IMG/VR virus record: IMGVR_UViG_3300031787_000665
Location: 1-27,940 of that record
Source of the DNA: a virus
DNA length: 27,940 bases
Reading direction: 5' to 3' (one strand)
The notes beneath the pieces were generated by a model. It had not been told where the DNA came from. It saw only the letters and a program-made list of their open reading frames with translations, and searched no databases. Shown piece after piece: positions 16,463-22,405 of the stretch; within the stretch, counting starts at the first letter, position 1; each line of letters begins with the position of its first letter. The position numbers were made by a program, and so were the translations under genes.

Positions 16463-16609
16463 TTAGGGCTTCCTAAGCGCAACCAATAGGCTCACCACCA
16501 TAGCGATAACTATGGCTGTTACTACGTAATCGCTAGTCGTTGGCTTATCCGCTACGACCTTAGCGATAGGCGCAGTAAGGATAACGAGTGGTAAATACTT
16601 CCACTCCAT
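16463..16609 (-). CDS. 48-aa membrane protein ending the MoxR-VWA cassette
   Basis: This short gene starts at ATG 16609, sharing one base with the preceding stop (TGATG), with a near-perfect GGAGGTGAG five or so bases upstream. The product begins MEWKYLPLVILTAPIAKVVA and has a clear hydrophobic helix at about residues 29-45 (VVTAIVIAMVVSLLVAL), ending in a basic RKP. A weaker hydrophobic stretch (LPLVILTAPIA) lies at 6-16, so one or two membrane passes are possible. Its coupling to the 226-aa gene makes it part of the cassette and could tether the complex to the membrane, or it could be a small toxin or holin-like peptide. No family is recognised. Confidence 0.72.
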   Translation of the reverse strand: MEWKYLPLVILTAPIAKVVADKPTTSDYVVTAIVIAMVVSLLVALRKP

Positions 16610-17289
16610 CACTCACCTCCATCTGCTTCACGCATACGCTGTTTCCATTCCTCGTACATCTTGGCGAATAGCCTCGGGTACTGCTGTCGCAGGGTCGATG
16701 GCGTCCCCCTAAACGATACGAGGTTCTGGACTAGCGACCTAGCGACTTGGGTTAGCGAGGTAGTGCTAAAGAAGTCGTCAGGGTCTATGCCGTCAGGTTC
16801 TGTGTAGTAGGTGACCGTCTCCGTCCCGATGTGCTTACGCACTACGAGACTTGCCCGATAGAGCAAAGCCTCTACCCGTTCACCGTTACCGATGTAGATG
16901 AGCACGTTACCCGTGTCGGGCATCGTCCCCTCATACGCCAGTTGGGTTGTCGGGTCAGTCATCATGTCGTTAGCCTCTTCGGCATTAGCGAAGTGATGGA
17001 CTTTCTCTATCTTGATGGCTTGGTAGTCACCTGCGTCTAACTGCTCGGTAGTAGGCGTCTTGCCGTCTAGGTCTACTGCCCCTGCGGCTTCTGCGTTCTC
17101 CCGTGAGTTAGGCACGATGGCATAGAGATAAACGCCGTCGCCGTCTAGGTCGTTGGCTACCTCCGTGCTATCCGCTACTACTGCTATGAACTTACGCATC
17201 TCCGACTCACGGTCAGCCTTGACGCTTTCCATTGAGCCGTTGATGATCTGTTCTAGTTCTGCCATAAGGGCATCGTGGTTGTCGCTCAC
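16609..17289 (-). CDS. Cassette protein of unknown function (226 aa, acidic)
   Basis: GTG start at 17289 overlaps the VWA stop by 4 bases (GTGA), with GGGAGG upstream. The soluble acidic protein has a helical N-terminus (ALMAELEQIINGSMESVKAD), a beta-rich middle (MRKFIAVVADSTEVANDLDG, GVYLYAIVPNSRENAEAAGA, TGNVLIYIGNGERVEALLYR) and a helical C-terminal 50 residues (LVQNLVSFRGTPSTLRQQYP). There are no Cys clusters and no membrane segment. Leu CTA and Arg AGG codons are conspicuous compared with flanking phage genes. It is always read with the MoxR and VWA genes here, so it may be the adaptor or substrate-recognition part. I do not recognise the family. Confidence 0.85.
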   Translation of the reverse strand: MSDNHDALMAELEQIINGSMESVKADRESEMRKFIAVVADSTEVANDLDGDGVYLYAIVPNSRENAEAAGAVDLDGKTPTTEQLDAGDYQAIKIEKVHHFANAEEANDMMTDPTTQLAYEGTMPDTGNVLIYIGNGERVEALLYRASLVVRKHIGTETVTYYTEPDGIDPDDFFSTTSLTQVARSLVQNLVSFRGTPSTLRQQYPRLFAKMYEEWKQRMREADGGE

Positions 17290-18659
17290 TTGCGCCTCCC
17301 TGCCTGAAGTCGCTTGAGCAACCTGACTGCCTGTCGTGGGTTAGGCACAACGTGAATGTCGTGCTTGTCTACGAGTTTCCGACATTGGCGATGTAGTTCT
17401 TGGCTGTAAGCATCACCGATACCAGTAACTTTCTCGTCAGATACCCAGACGATCGGGCTACCGCTTCGCTTGTACGTCAGGGCGAACTCCAACGCAGGGG
17501 CGTCTACGCCGTTACCGCCGGGGAAGTCTGGCAAGTAACGTGCCTGCCGTCCGTTCCTAGCGATGAGGTGTATGTTGCCGTTGAGTGCGTCGTCGCTACT
17601 GCCTGATGCTGAATAGCAGACGATCGTACAACCTGCGCTAGAGCGCATGATCGCACGAACGTCGTCCTCGCTAAGCGACATAGAGCCTGAGCAGTCCACG
17701 ATAACTACGCCACCTAATGCCCGTGTCTTACGGGTAAAGATGCGTCGTTCGGGGTCAGTCACCATACGGTAAAAGTGCTTGGGGAACTTGCCCTCTTGCG
17801 TAAAGATGTTACGCCTGCCCATCTTGCCCGTATGCGGTATGACCAACTCTGGCTTATGGACGAAAGCACGTTGCCAGCCCTCGCTACCCGTAAAGATCTC
17901 ACGGACGTTCTTGCCCGTAGAATACAACGAGTTACGTGGTGGTTGGTTAGTGCCTTGCTTCATAGCCTGAGCCTTAGCCCGTTCTTTCTCGTGCTGTTCT
18001 CTACGAGCACGGCTAACCGAACGATCAGCCGTACGCTTGAGATCCATGACGAGATCCTTGTAGGTGGCTCGTGCTTTCCTGCGGCTGTACGAGTTACTGC
18101 TATGTAACCCGTTGAGTGCTGCCAGCCTGTAGTTCAGGAACCACTCGCATTGCGTAGACATGGTGTCTAAGGCATCTACGATGATCGGATTAGTTACTGC
18201 CGATACGACTTCACCGTATGCCTTAGTGCCATACAATGCCTGAACCCGTAGCAGTAACTCAGGTGTGAGTGCTGTTTCGGGTGCGTTGATGGAACTGATC
18301 AACGCCTTGACGTTGACCGTATCCGTTGACGCATCGTCACTAAACACCTGCTCGTACATGGCGTTAGCGACTATGCGACAAGCGGCGTTGACGTAACTCA
18401 TACTTACGTCCCAACGCTTGGCAAGCATTGCCTTGTCCTCTAGTGACCAACGAGCAAGCACCGTGCCGTAGTTACGCAGACGCTCATCGACTTCGCCGTG
18501 ACCGTCAGGTGCTACGAACGTACCGCCAGTAGCATTAGTGCGAACGTCAACGTCTACACCGTCAAGGGTAGAGACGAAACCGTTACGCGCTTTGTATTTA
18601 TTGGTGGCTTGCGTTGGTCTCTTTGGTAATGCCTGAGGCATCATCTGTACGGGCTTCAT
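17286..18659 (-). CDS. VWA-domain protein with MIDAS motif (partner of the MoxR-type ATPase)
   Basis: The 457-aa protein carries a C-terminal von Willebrand A domain. Strand-1 MIDAS motif VDCSGSMSLS is at 321-330, the conserved loop GGNGVDAPAL at 381-390, and the third metal-site motif WVSDE at 405-409. The N-terminal 240 residues are mostly helical with a very basic, charged segment (KRTADRSVSRARREQHEKER, about 208-227), and there is a segment QEGKFPKHFYRMVTDPERRI before the VWA fold. ATG 18659 overlaps the AAA+ stop by 4 bases. This pairing and the C-terminal VWA position parallel CobT, ViaA, NorD and CbbO, which couple MoxR-family ATPases to metal-dependent or complex-remodelling tasks. 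The target in this phage is unknown. Confidence 0.9.
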   Translation of the reverse strand: MKPVQMMPQALPKRPTQATNKYKARNGFVSTLDGVDVDVRTNATGGTFVAPDGHGEVDERLRNYGTVLARWSLEDKAMLAKRWDVSMSYVNAACRIVANAMYEQVFSDDASTDTVNVKALISSINAPETALTPELLLRVQALYGTKAYGEVVSAVTNPIIVDALDTMSTQCEWFLNYRLAALNGLHSSNSYSRRKARATYKDLVMDLKRTADRSVSRARREQHEKERAKAQAMKQGTNQPPRNSLYSTGKNVREIFTGSEGWQRAFVHKPELVIPHTGKMGRRNIFTQEGKFPKHFYRMVTDPERRIFTRKTRALGGVVIVDCSGSMSLSEDDVRAIMRSSAGCTIVCYSASGSSDDALNGNIHLIARNGRQARYLPDFPGGNGVDAPALEFALTYKRSGSPIVWVSDEKVTGIGDAYSQELHRQCRKLVDKHDIHVVPNPRQAVRLLKRLQAGRRK

Positions 18660-19402
18660 GACTTGTTCACCGCCTTGCTAACGGATACCGCCAACGTGCT
18701 GATGATCTGCCCGTAGTCGTCAGGAAACACGACCTGCGTAGCAAGGTCGATGCTGCCTGACTTGCCGTACATCTCGTGGAAGTCTACGAACGAGCGCAGA
18801 CTGTAGCGAGTAGGACGTTCGGGGTCAGTCATAGTTACTGCGAGGGTACGCAGATACTCGGGCAATGAACTGATCGCATCGGGGTGAGGCGTATTGACCT
18901 CACACCTAACGATCAAGCGGTCAAGCACCGCAGGTGCTAGATCCTCGGGCAAGCCGTTCATCGTTGCGACAACGCTGAAGTCCTGATGAGGTGTAACTAC
19001 CTCGCCAGTATCGGGGTGTTGCCATGACGATGATGCGTTAGTGTCGATGAGTGCCATCATTCGGCTCTCAACGTCACCGTTCATGCGGTTGATCTCGTCT
19101 ACGACGAGACGAGCACCCTCACGCCATGCCTTGATGCCAACGCCCTCAGCGAACGACCAAGTGCCTTGTGCGTTCTGCTTGTACGTGCCGATAAGGTCAG
19201 CGTCAGTCATCTCCTCGGTACAGATGAGGCGATAAGACTTCTGCTGTGGCTTGAGGTTGCTGTTCAGCCCGAAGTAGGTCTTACCAGTACCGGGCAAGCC
19301 ATAGAGCAGGACTCGTGAGCCATGCGCCATAGCGAACTCAGCACGTTGCCATGCGGTAAGTTTCTCTTTGGGCTTTACGGGTGTTTCTGTTGTGGTATCC
19401 AT
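18656..19402 (-). CDS. MoxR/CobS-like AAA+ ATPase
   Basis: The 248-aa protein is a compact AAA+ module: Walker A GLPGTGKT (35-42), Walker B LVVDEINR (99-106), sensor-1 Asn in VVATMNG (144-150) and a likely arginine finger in LDRLIVR (160-166). The VDEINR motif and short length are typical of MoxR/CobS ATPases, which form hexameric rings and remodel protein complexes with a VWA partner. The partner is encoded next (4-base overlap). AGGAGAGA precedes the ATG. A CobS-type role in cobalamin synthesis is known for cyanophages, but no other cobalt-chelatase subunit is visible here, so a chaperone-like or conflict-related role is equally open. Confidence 0.92.
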   Translation of the reverse strand: MDTTTETPVKPKEKLTAWQRAEFAMAHGSRVLLYGLPGTGKTYFGLNSNLKPQQKSYRLICTEEMTDADLIGTYKQNAQGTWSFAEGVGIKAWREGARLVVDEINRMNGDVESRMMALIDTNASSSWQHPDTGEVVTPHQDFSVVATMNGLPEDLAPAVLDRLIVRCEVNTPHPDAISSLPEYLRTLAVTMTDPERPTRYSLRSFVDFHEMYGKSGSIDLATQVVFPDDYGQIISTLAVSVSKAVNKS

Positions 19403-19442
19403 TGGTGTCTCTCCTGTTTGTGGTTATTGCTATTGGGTTGTT

Positions 19443-19465
19443 GTGACTAACTAACGGGTAGTCAC
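19443..19465. repeat. Hairpin between the 240-aa gene and the AAA+ gene
   Basis: Perfect 7-bp inverted repeat GTGACTA (19443-19449) and TAGTCAC (19459-19465), loop of 9 bases. It overlaps the stop codon of the 240-aa gene. There is no T-tract, so it may adjust mRNA stability or partial termination inside the cassette. Confidence 0.4.
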
Positions 19466-20184
19466 TTGCCGTCTTGTTCCCTAAGCGTCTCCTGACGCTC
19501 AAGGACATCTTGGTAAGCAGCCTCGTACAAGTCTGGGCTAACTCGCTTCATCGTGTTGGGTACGGTGAAGTGTAGGAACAGAGCGTCTAGCACCCTGCCG
19601 TGTTCACCATGCTTGTATTCGCTAAGCGGTATGACCTCACCGAGTAGCACCTCGTTGGTGTCGTGCCTACGGACTGCCGTAGCCATAGCACTTGGCGTAA
19701 TCATGCCGGTAACCGTAAGGTCATAGCGGTCATCGCATTCGCTAGGTGCTTTGCCTGTTTCCATTGCCTCGTTGCTGCCCCATGCTTCCGTCCTAAACAC
19801 GAAACCGACACGGTTATCGGGCTTGTTGTAGTAGATGGCAGCATCTTTGTTGCCAAGCAACATGGCAATGTCGGGCATACCGCACTGCTCAGCAGTAACC
19901 AGTAGCGTCATCTCCAAGCAGGCATTGGCTTTACCTGCTTGGCGAGTGGCATCAACGACTACTGCGTTCTCTTTGTGGCTTTCTCGGATAGCGTCCACCT
20001 CAGCCTCTGTAGTAGCAGCCATGTCTAAGGCGTACAGTTCGTAAGTGCCACAAGCACCACGATCGTCCCAGATGGCTTTCTCAATAGTGCTGATGTGGAA
20101 CTTGGTTTCGTCGATCATCTCCTGATCTACGGTCTTAGCCGTGTCGTTCAGGATCTGACTAACTTCTTTCATCAGTTCGTCCAT
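19462..20184 (-). CDS. Cassette protein of unknown function (240 aa, acidic)
   Basis: ATG 20184 follows a good AAGGAGAAA. The acidic soluble protein starts with a helical segment (MDELMKEVSQILNDTAKTVD), has a mixed central region with CLEMTLLVTAEQCGMPDIAM and AAIYYNKPDNRVGFVFRTEA, then DLTVTGMITPSAMATAVRRH, and ends in a charged helix. Four Cys are scattered, not paired as in zinc sites. Together with the 226-aa protein it flanks the AAA+/VWA pair; both look like single-domain alpha/beta proteins of similar size, but I cannot show they are related. Function unknown. Confidence 0.85.
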   Translation of the reverse strand: MDELMKEVSQILNDTAKTVDQEMIDETKFHISTIEKAIWDDRGACGTYELYALDMAATTEAEVDAIRESHKENAVVVDATRQAGKANACLEMTLLVTAEQCGMPDIAMLLGNKDAAIYYNKPDNRVGFVFRTEAWGSNEAMETGKAPSECDDRYDLTVTGMITPSAMATAVRRHDTNEVLLGEVIPLSEYKHGEHGRVLDALFLHFTVPNTMKRVSPDLYEAAYQDVLERQETLREQDGK

Positions 20185-20196
20185 TGCTGTTTCTCC

Positions 20197-20484
20197 TTAC
20201 TCGTAGTTGATGTGATGACGGTTTGTGCCAAGAGCAGCATTGACCCTTGCCACAATGCGGTTGTATTCTTCCTCGCTACTAACGACCTCACCGAGTTCGG
20301 TGAAGTGCTGTAGGTATTCAGTAGGCGTAATCTCTACGCCGTCGCTATCAGACGCATAGTTGTAACGCTGATCGTCTGACCAGTTGATGAACAAGTCCCA
20401 GTCTTTATCAGACCAAGCCTTAGCCTCAAGCATTCGCATTCCCTGTACGTTGCCGTAAGCGAATGGTGTTACGAATAGTGCCAT
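20197..20484 (-). CDS. First cassette gene, unknown function (95 aa, acidic)
   Basis: ATG 20484 has an excellent AAGGAGATAG upstream and follows a long structured leader (20517-20586). The 95-aa product is acidic and rich in Asp, Glu, Tyr and Trp (WSDKDWDLFINWSDDQRYNY), with a helical C-terminal half (EVVSSEEEYNRIVARVNAAL). It has no Cys and no membrane segment. As first gene of the MoxR-VWA cassette it could be a small DNA-mimic or inhibitor type protein, but that is suggested only by charge and size. Confidence 0.8.
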   Translation of the reverse strand: MALFVTPFAYGNVQGMRMLEAKAWSDKDWDLFINWSDDQRYNYASDSDGVEITPTEYLQHFTELGEVVSSEEEYNRIVARVNAALGTNRHHINYE

Positions 20485-20516
20485 TGCTATCTCCTTGTTG
20501 TGGTTGTGAATAGATA

Positions 20517-20586
20517 CGCCCCGCCGAAGTCACGTACTTAGTTGCGAGAGGAATAAGCGAACTAAGTAAGCGACCCCGACGGGGCG
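20517..20586. repeat. 70-base symmetric two-stem hairpin in the cassette leader
   Basis: Outer arms CGCCCCGCCG (20517-20526) and CGACGGGGCG (20577-20586) pair at 9 of 10 positions. After 8-base spacers on each side, inner arms TACTTAGTT (20535-20543) and AACTAAGTA (20560-20568) pair perfectly around a 16-base loop. It ends about 20 bases before the Shine-Dalgarno of the 95-aa gene and abuts direct repeat copy B. A competing short stem CCCCG/CGGGG lies at 20574-20584. Confidence 0.65.
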
Positions 20587-20588
20587 AG

Positions 20589-20615
20589 ATCATCATGCCA
20601 GCCGTGTCAAGCACC
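20589..20615 (-). repeat. Direct repeat copy B (promoter-like TTGACA element)
   Basis: Identical to copy A (16252-16278) over 23 bases and one mismatch over 27, in the same orientation. On the minus strand TTGACA occupies 20610-20605. It marks the upstream border of the MoxR-VWA cassette, about 105 bases before its first start codon. No -10 at ordinary spacing is visible in either copy. Confidence 0.75.
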
Positions 20616-20656
20616 GCCCCCCATAACTACTCGTAGTTAGAGTACGGGCTAGTACT

Positions 20657-20698
20657 TACCGCACGCGCGCGCGAGGCTAAACGATCATGCGCGCGGTA
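20657..20698. terminator. GC-alternating hairpin, possible terminator of the early block
   Basis: TACCGC (20657-20662) plus GCGC (20665-20668) pair with GCGCGCGGTA (20689-20698), leaving a 2-base bulge and a 20-base loop. It lies between the last early gene (stop 20754) and direct repeat B, where termination is expected. There is no T-tract, so it would be an atypical, I-shaped terminator at best. The remainder of this 269-base gap also holds the tandem hexamers at 20729-20758. Confidence 0.35.
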
Positions 20699-20728
20699 TT
20701 ACATACAGTTGTAGTTGATTCTTTCTGT

Positions 20729-20758
20729 GGCAGTGGTAGTGGTAGCGGTAGCGCTACT
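20729..20758. repeat. Degenerate tandem hexamers GGTAGY
   Basis: On the plus strand five consecutive six-base units read GGCAGT, GGTAGT, GGTAGC, GGTAGC, GCTACT. They overlap the stop of the 68-aa gene. This may be slippage-derived sequence or an iteron-like site; nothing more can be said. Confidence 0.35.
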
Positions 20759-20960
20759 GTCCGGCAGCGACACGCGCCCGGTAGTTGGCGTACTCCATGC
20801 TGCGCTCCAGTTCCTCGATGCCGAGGATCTTCGTGAAGCCTTCAGCGAGAGCAACGAAGTACTCACGCAGGTGGGGGCTGACCGTCAGTGTCAGGTACAG
20901 GATCTCAGTCAGGACTTCCTGCGCGATCTCTTTGTCATTGGCTGTGAATTCAGTTGTCAT
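20754..20960 (-). CDS. Small helical protein, last gene of the early block (68 aa)
   Basis: ATG 20960 has GGAGAAAC upstream and overlaps the previous gene by 11 bases. The 68-aa product is almost entirely helical, with a Leu/Ile/Tyr-rich core (EVLTEILYLTLTVSPHLREY) and an amphipathic second half (KILGIEELERSMEYANYRAR). No known domain. It ends the overlapped early block before a 269-base gap. Confidence 0.75.
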   Translation of the reverse strand: MTTEFTANDKEIAQEVLTEILYLTLTVSPHLREYFVALAEGFTKILGIEELERSMEYANYRARVAAGQ

Positions 20961-21090
20961 TGGGTTTCTCCTGCATTGGGATATGGATACTGCTGTGTCT
21001 ATCTGGGTTGCTGCACATTGGGGCAGCGCTTGGCTTGACGTACAGGACGATGCTGCGTCCGCACTTCGGGCACTGCCACTCTGTCTTCAT
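20950..21090 (-). CDS. Zinc-ribbon mini-protein (46 aa)
   Basis: The start is ATG 21090 (MKTEWQCPKCGRSIVLYVKP), overlapping the previous stop by 4 bases and following a purine-rich GGAAGAAGAGGAAGAA. An open frame to 21168 would add a poly-Glu shadow segment. CPKC at 7-10, then Cys and His later (MCSNPDRH), form a plausible zinc-binding site. Such ribbons often bind nucleic acid or transcription machinery. No specific family. Confidence 0.68.
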   Translation of the reverse strand: MKTEWQCPKCGRSIVLYVKPSAAPMCSNPDRHSSIHIPMQEKPNDN

Positions 21091-21257
21091 TTCTTCTTCC
21101 TCTTCTTCCAGTTGCGATCCTCTGAGGTGAGGAGTCCCTTGGCATAGAGATGGCACCGGCATGAGCACTCATCGAGAATGCTGTCCGGCCACTTAGTCAA
21201 TGCCAGGGACACCTCGCCGCAGTGGTCACAACTAGAACGCTGGCTCTGCTGGTTCAT
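21087..21257 (-). CDS. Cys-rich mini-protein, probable zinc binding (56 aa)
   Basis: ATG 21257 (MNQQSQRSSCDHCGEVSLAL) is preferred; an in-frame ATG at 21287 would increase overlap with the previous gene from 26 to 56 bases. Two Cys pairs, CDHC near residue 10 and CSCRCH near 33, suggest a zinc-binding fold, and the C-terminus is very basic (NWKKRKKK). It overlaps the next zinc-ribbon gene by 4 bases, so two consecutive mini zinc proteins are translated together. A nucleic-acid or RNA polymerase binding role is inferred. Confidence 0.6.
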   Translation of the reverse strand: MNQQSQRSSCDHCGEVSLALTKWPDSILDECSCRCHLYAKGLLTSEDRNWKKRKKK

Positions 21258-21429
21258 CCTTGAACAGAGACCACAGTTCTGCGTCATCGAACTTGGCTAC
21301 ACGCTTGCCGAGGATTGCGTCCTTGACTTCGCCTGCCTTGTTCGTGACCTCGATGGCCTCGCCTTCGGTTCCTTGGTGGCGGATCTTGACGCCCCACGTA
21401 CCGTCTTTCAGTTTGTACCAAGTGTTCAT
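21232..21429 (-). CDS. Small beta-type protein of unknown function (65 aa)
   Basis: ATG 21429 has GGAAGGGAA upstream and overlaps the preceding stop by 4 bases. The chain looks like a small beta-barrel (MNTWYKLKDGTWGVKIRHQG, then EGEAIEVTNKAGEVKDAILG) followed by an acidic tail. An OB- or SH3-like fold is possible but unproven. No catalytic residues are evident. Confidence 0.72.
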   Translation of the reverse strand: MNTWYKLKDGTWGVKIRHQGTEGEAIEVTNKAGEVKDAILGKRVAKFDDAELWSLFKDEPAEPAF

Positions 21430-21614
21430 AGTTCCCTTCCTTGGCTAATGGCTATTTGTAAACGCTCCACCATGCTGTTCAGCGTGGCTACGTGTCCCTC
21501 TAGTTCCGCAATGCGTCGCTTGAGTTCGTCCTTGTCATCACGCAATGCCTCGATGGTGATCTGCTGCTCAGCGCACCACGATTGGTAGGTGATTAGATCA
21601 GGGTTTGAAGTCAT
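21426..21614 (-). CDS. Coiled-coil mini-protein (62 aa)
   Basis: ATG 21614 follows CGGAGGAAA and overlaps the WhiB gene by 17 bases. Residues 18-58 form an almost continuous heptad coiled coil (IEALRDDKDELKRRIAELEG, then HVATLNSMVERLQIAIS), so the protein probably dimerises or binds another helical protein. No other domain is seen. Confidence 0.75.
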   Translation of the reverse strand: MTSNPDLITYQSWCAEQQITIEALRDDKDELKRRIAELEGHVATLNSMVERLQIAISQGREL

Positions 21615-21876
21615 TGATTATTTCCTCCGGTGTTCGGCGTCGTTCTTCTGGTGTCAGCCCACCCCAGATGCCATGGTTGATCCCATTGACAATGGCGAAG
21701 CGCATGCACTCCTTGTAGACCGGACACTTGTAACAGTATTGCTTGGCCTTCTGCACGGAGAAGCGATTGCCACCACGCTCCGGATGGAACACGCTGGTGT
21801 CCACGCCCTTGCAGGCAGCATCGTCCATCCACTTGAAGTTGCGCTCAAGCAGCGCGTACTCACCCAGCAGTTGCAT
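21598..21876 (-). CDS. WhiB-family iron-sulfur transcription factor
   Basis: The 92-aa protein has the four-cysteine pattern of WhiB proteins, which bind a [4Fe-4S] cluster and contact the principal sigma factor: C22 (WMDDAACKG), then C48, C51 and C57 (YCYKCPVYKEC), followed by the WhiB turn GIWGG at 69-73 and a basic segment PEERRRTPEE. ATG 21876 is chosen because GGAAAG lies 9 bases upstream and overlap with the lysozyme-like gene is then 17 bases. An ATG at 21933 would add a basic KKRRK tail but overlap by 74 bases. Phage WhiB proteins such as that of TM4 down-regulate host division genes and affect superinfection. Confidence 0.93.
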   Translation of the reverse strand: MQLLGEYALLERNFKWMDDAACKGVDTSVFHPERGGNRFSVQKAKQYCYKCPVYKECMRFAIVNGINHGIWGGLTPEERRRTPEEIINDFKP

Positions 21877-22390
21877 GTACGTGTACTTTCCAGGGGCGCC
21901 AGCCGTTTTGCGACGCTTCTTCGGAGTAGTCATACAGGGCCTTAGCCGCCTTCAGGTTGACGAGGGGGTCGAACAACTCCGCACATCCCACGTTATCGAG
22001 CACACCCACCGCCTGCAAGTACCCCTGCGGGTACCACCGAGTGGGCAGGCACCATGACCTGTCGTTGATCTGCATCAGCCCGATGTCAGTCGAGCCGTCA
22101 GCATTCAGGGTCTTGTTGTGCGCGCTGGCCTGGCACCGGGACTCACGCCACATCACGTAGTCCAGGGTCAGCATGCTGTCGGCATGCCAGCCAGCCTCCC
22201 CCGCCAGGGCCTGCCACTCAGGGCAGTGCAGGTTCAGGGGTGGGGTTGTGGTGGTCGTGGTAGCGGTAGCCGACCACGTTCTAGCCCAGCCGTAGGGCTT
22301 GGGTTCTGGGGTCGACAATGGGTCCCCCCTGAAGCCAAGCACTGCGAGGCTGGCGGATGCGACGGCCATCAGCCGGACAATCCAATCCAT
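21860..22390 (-). CDS. Secreted lysozyme/transglycosylase-like muralytic protein
   Basis: ATG 22390 follows a good GGAGGAA. Residues 1-20 form a hydrophobic N-terminus (VRLMAVASASLAVLGF) that could be a signal peptide or anchor. A Thr-rich linker (about 41-50) comes next, and a lysozyme-like domain covers 54-176. The probable catalytic Glu is E83 in MWRESRC, and GLMQINDRSW at 104-113 is the usual second motif of this fold. Cys 56, 86, 114 and one near 135 may form disulfides, which fits export. It cleaves peptidoglycan glycan strands. It is encoded among recombination and regulatory genes, far from the M15 endolysin, and its end is overlapped by WhiB. A role in entry, exclusion or cell-wall remodelling is possible. 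Confidence 0.85.
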   Translation of the reverse strand: MDWIVRLMAVASASLAVLGFRGDPLSTPEPKPYGWARTWSATATTTTTTPPLNLHCPEWQALAGEAGWHADSMLTLDYVMWRESRCQASAHNKTLNADGSTDIGLMQINDRSWCLPTRWYPQGYLQAVGVLDNVGCAELFDPLVNLKAAKALYDYSEEASQNGWRPWKVHVHATAG

Positions 22391-22405
22391 TAGTTCCTCC
22401 AGATA

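Noticed and set aside
20657-20698. Classical intrinsic terminator after the early block
   Set aside because: The GC-rich stem lacks a T-tract; listed only as a low-confidence, atypical terminator.
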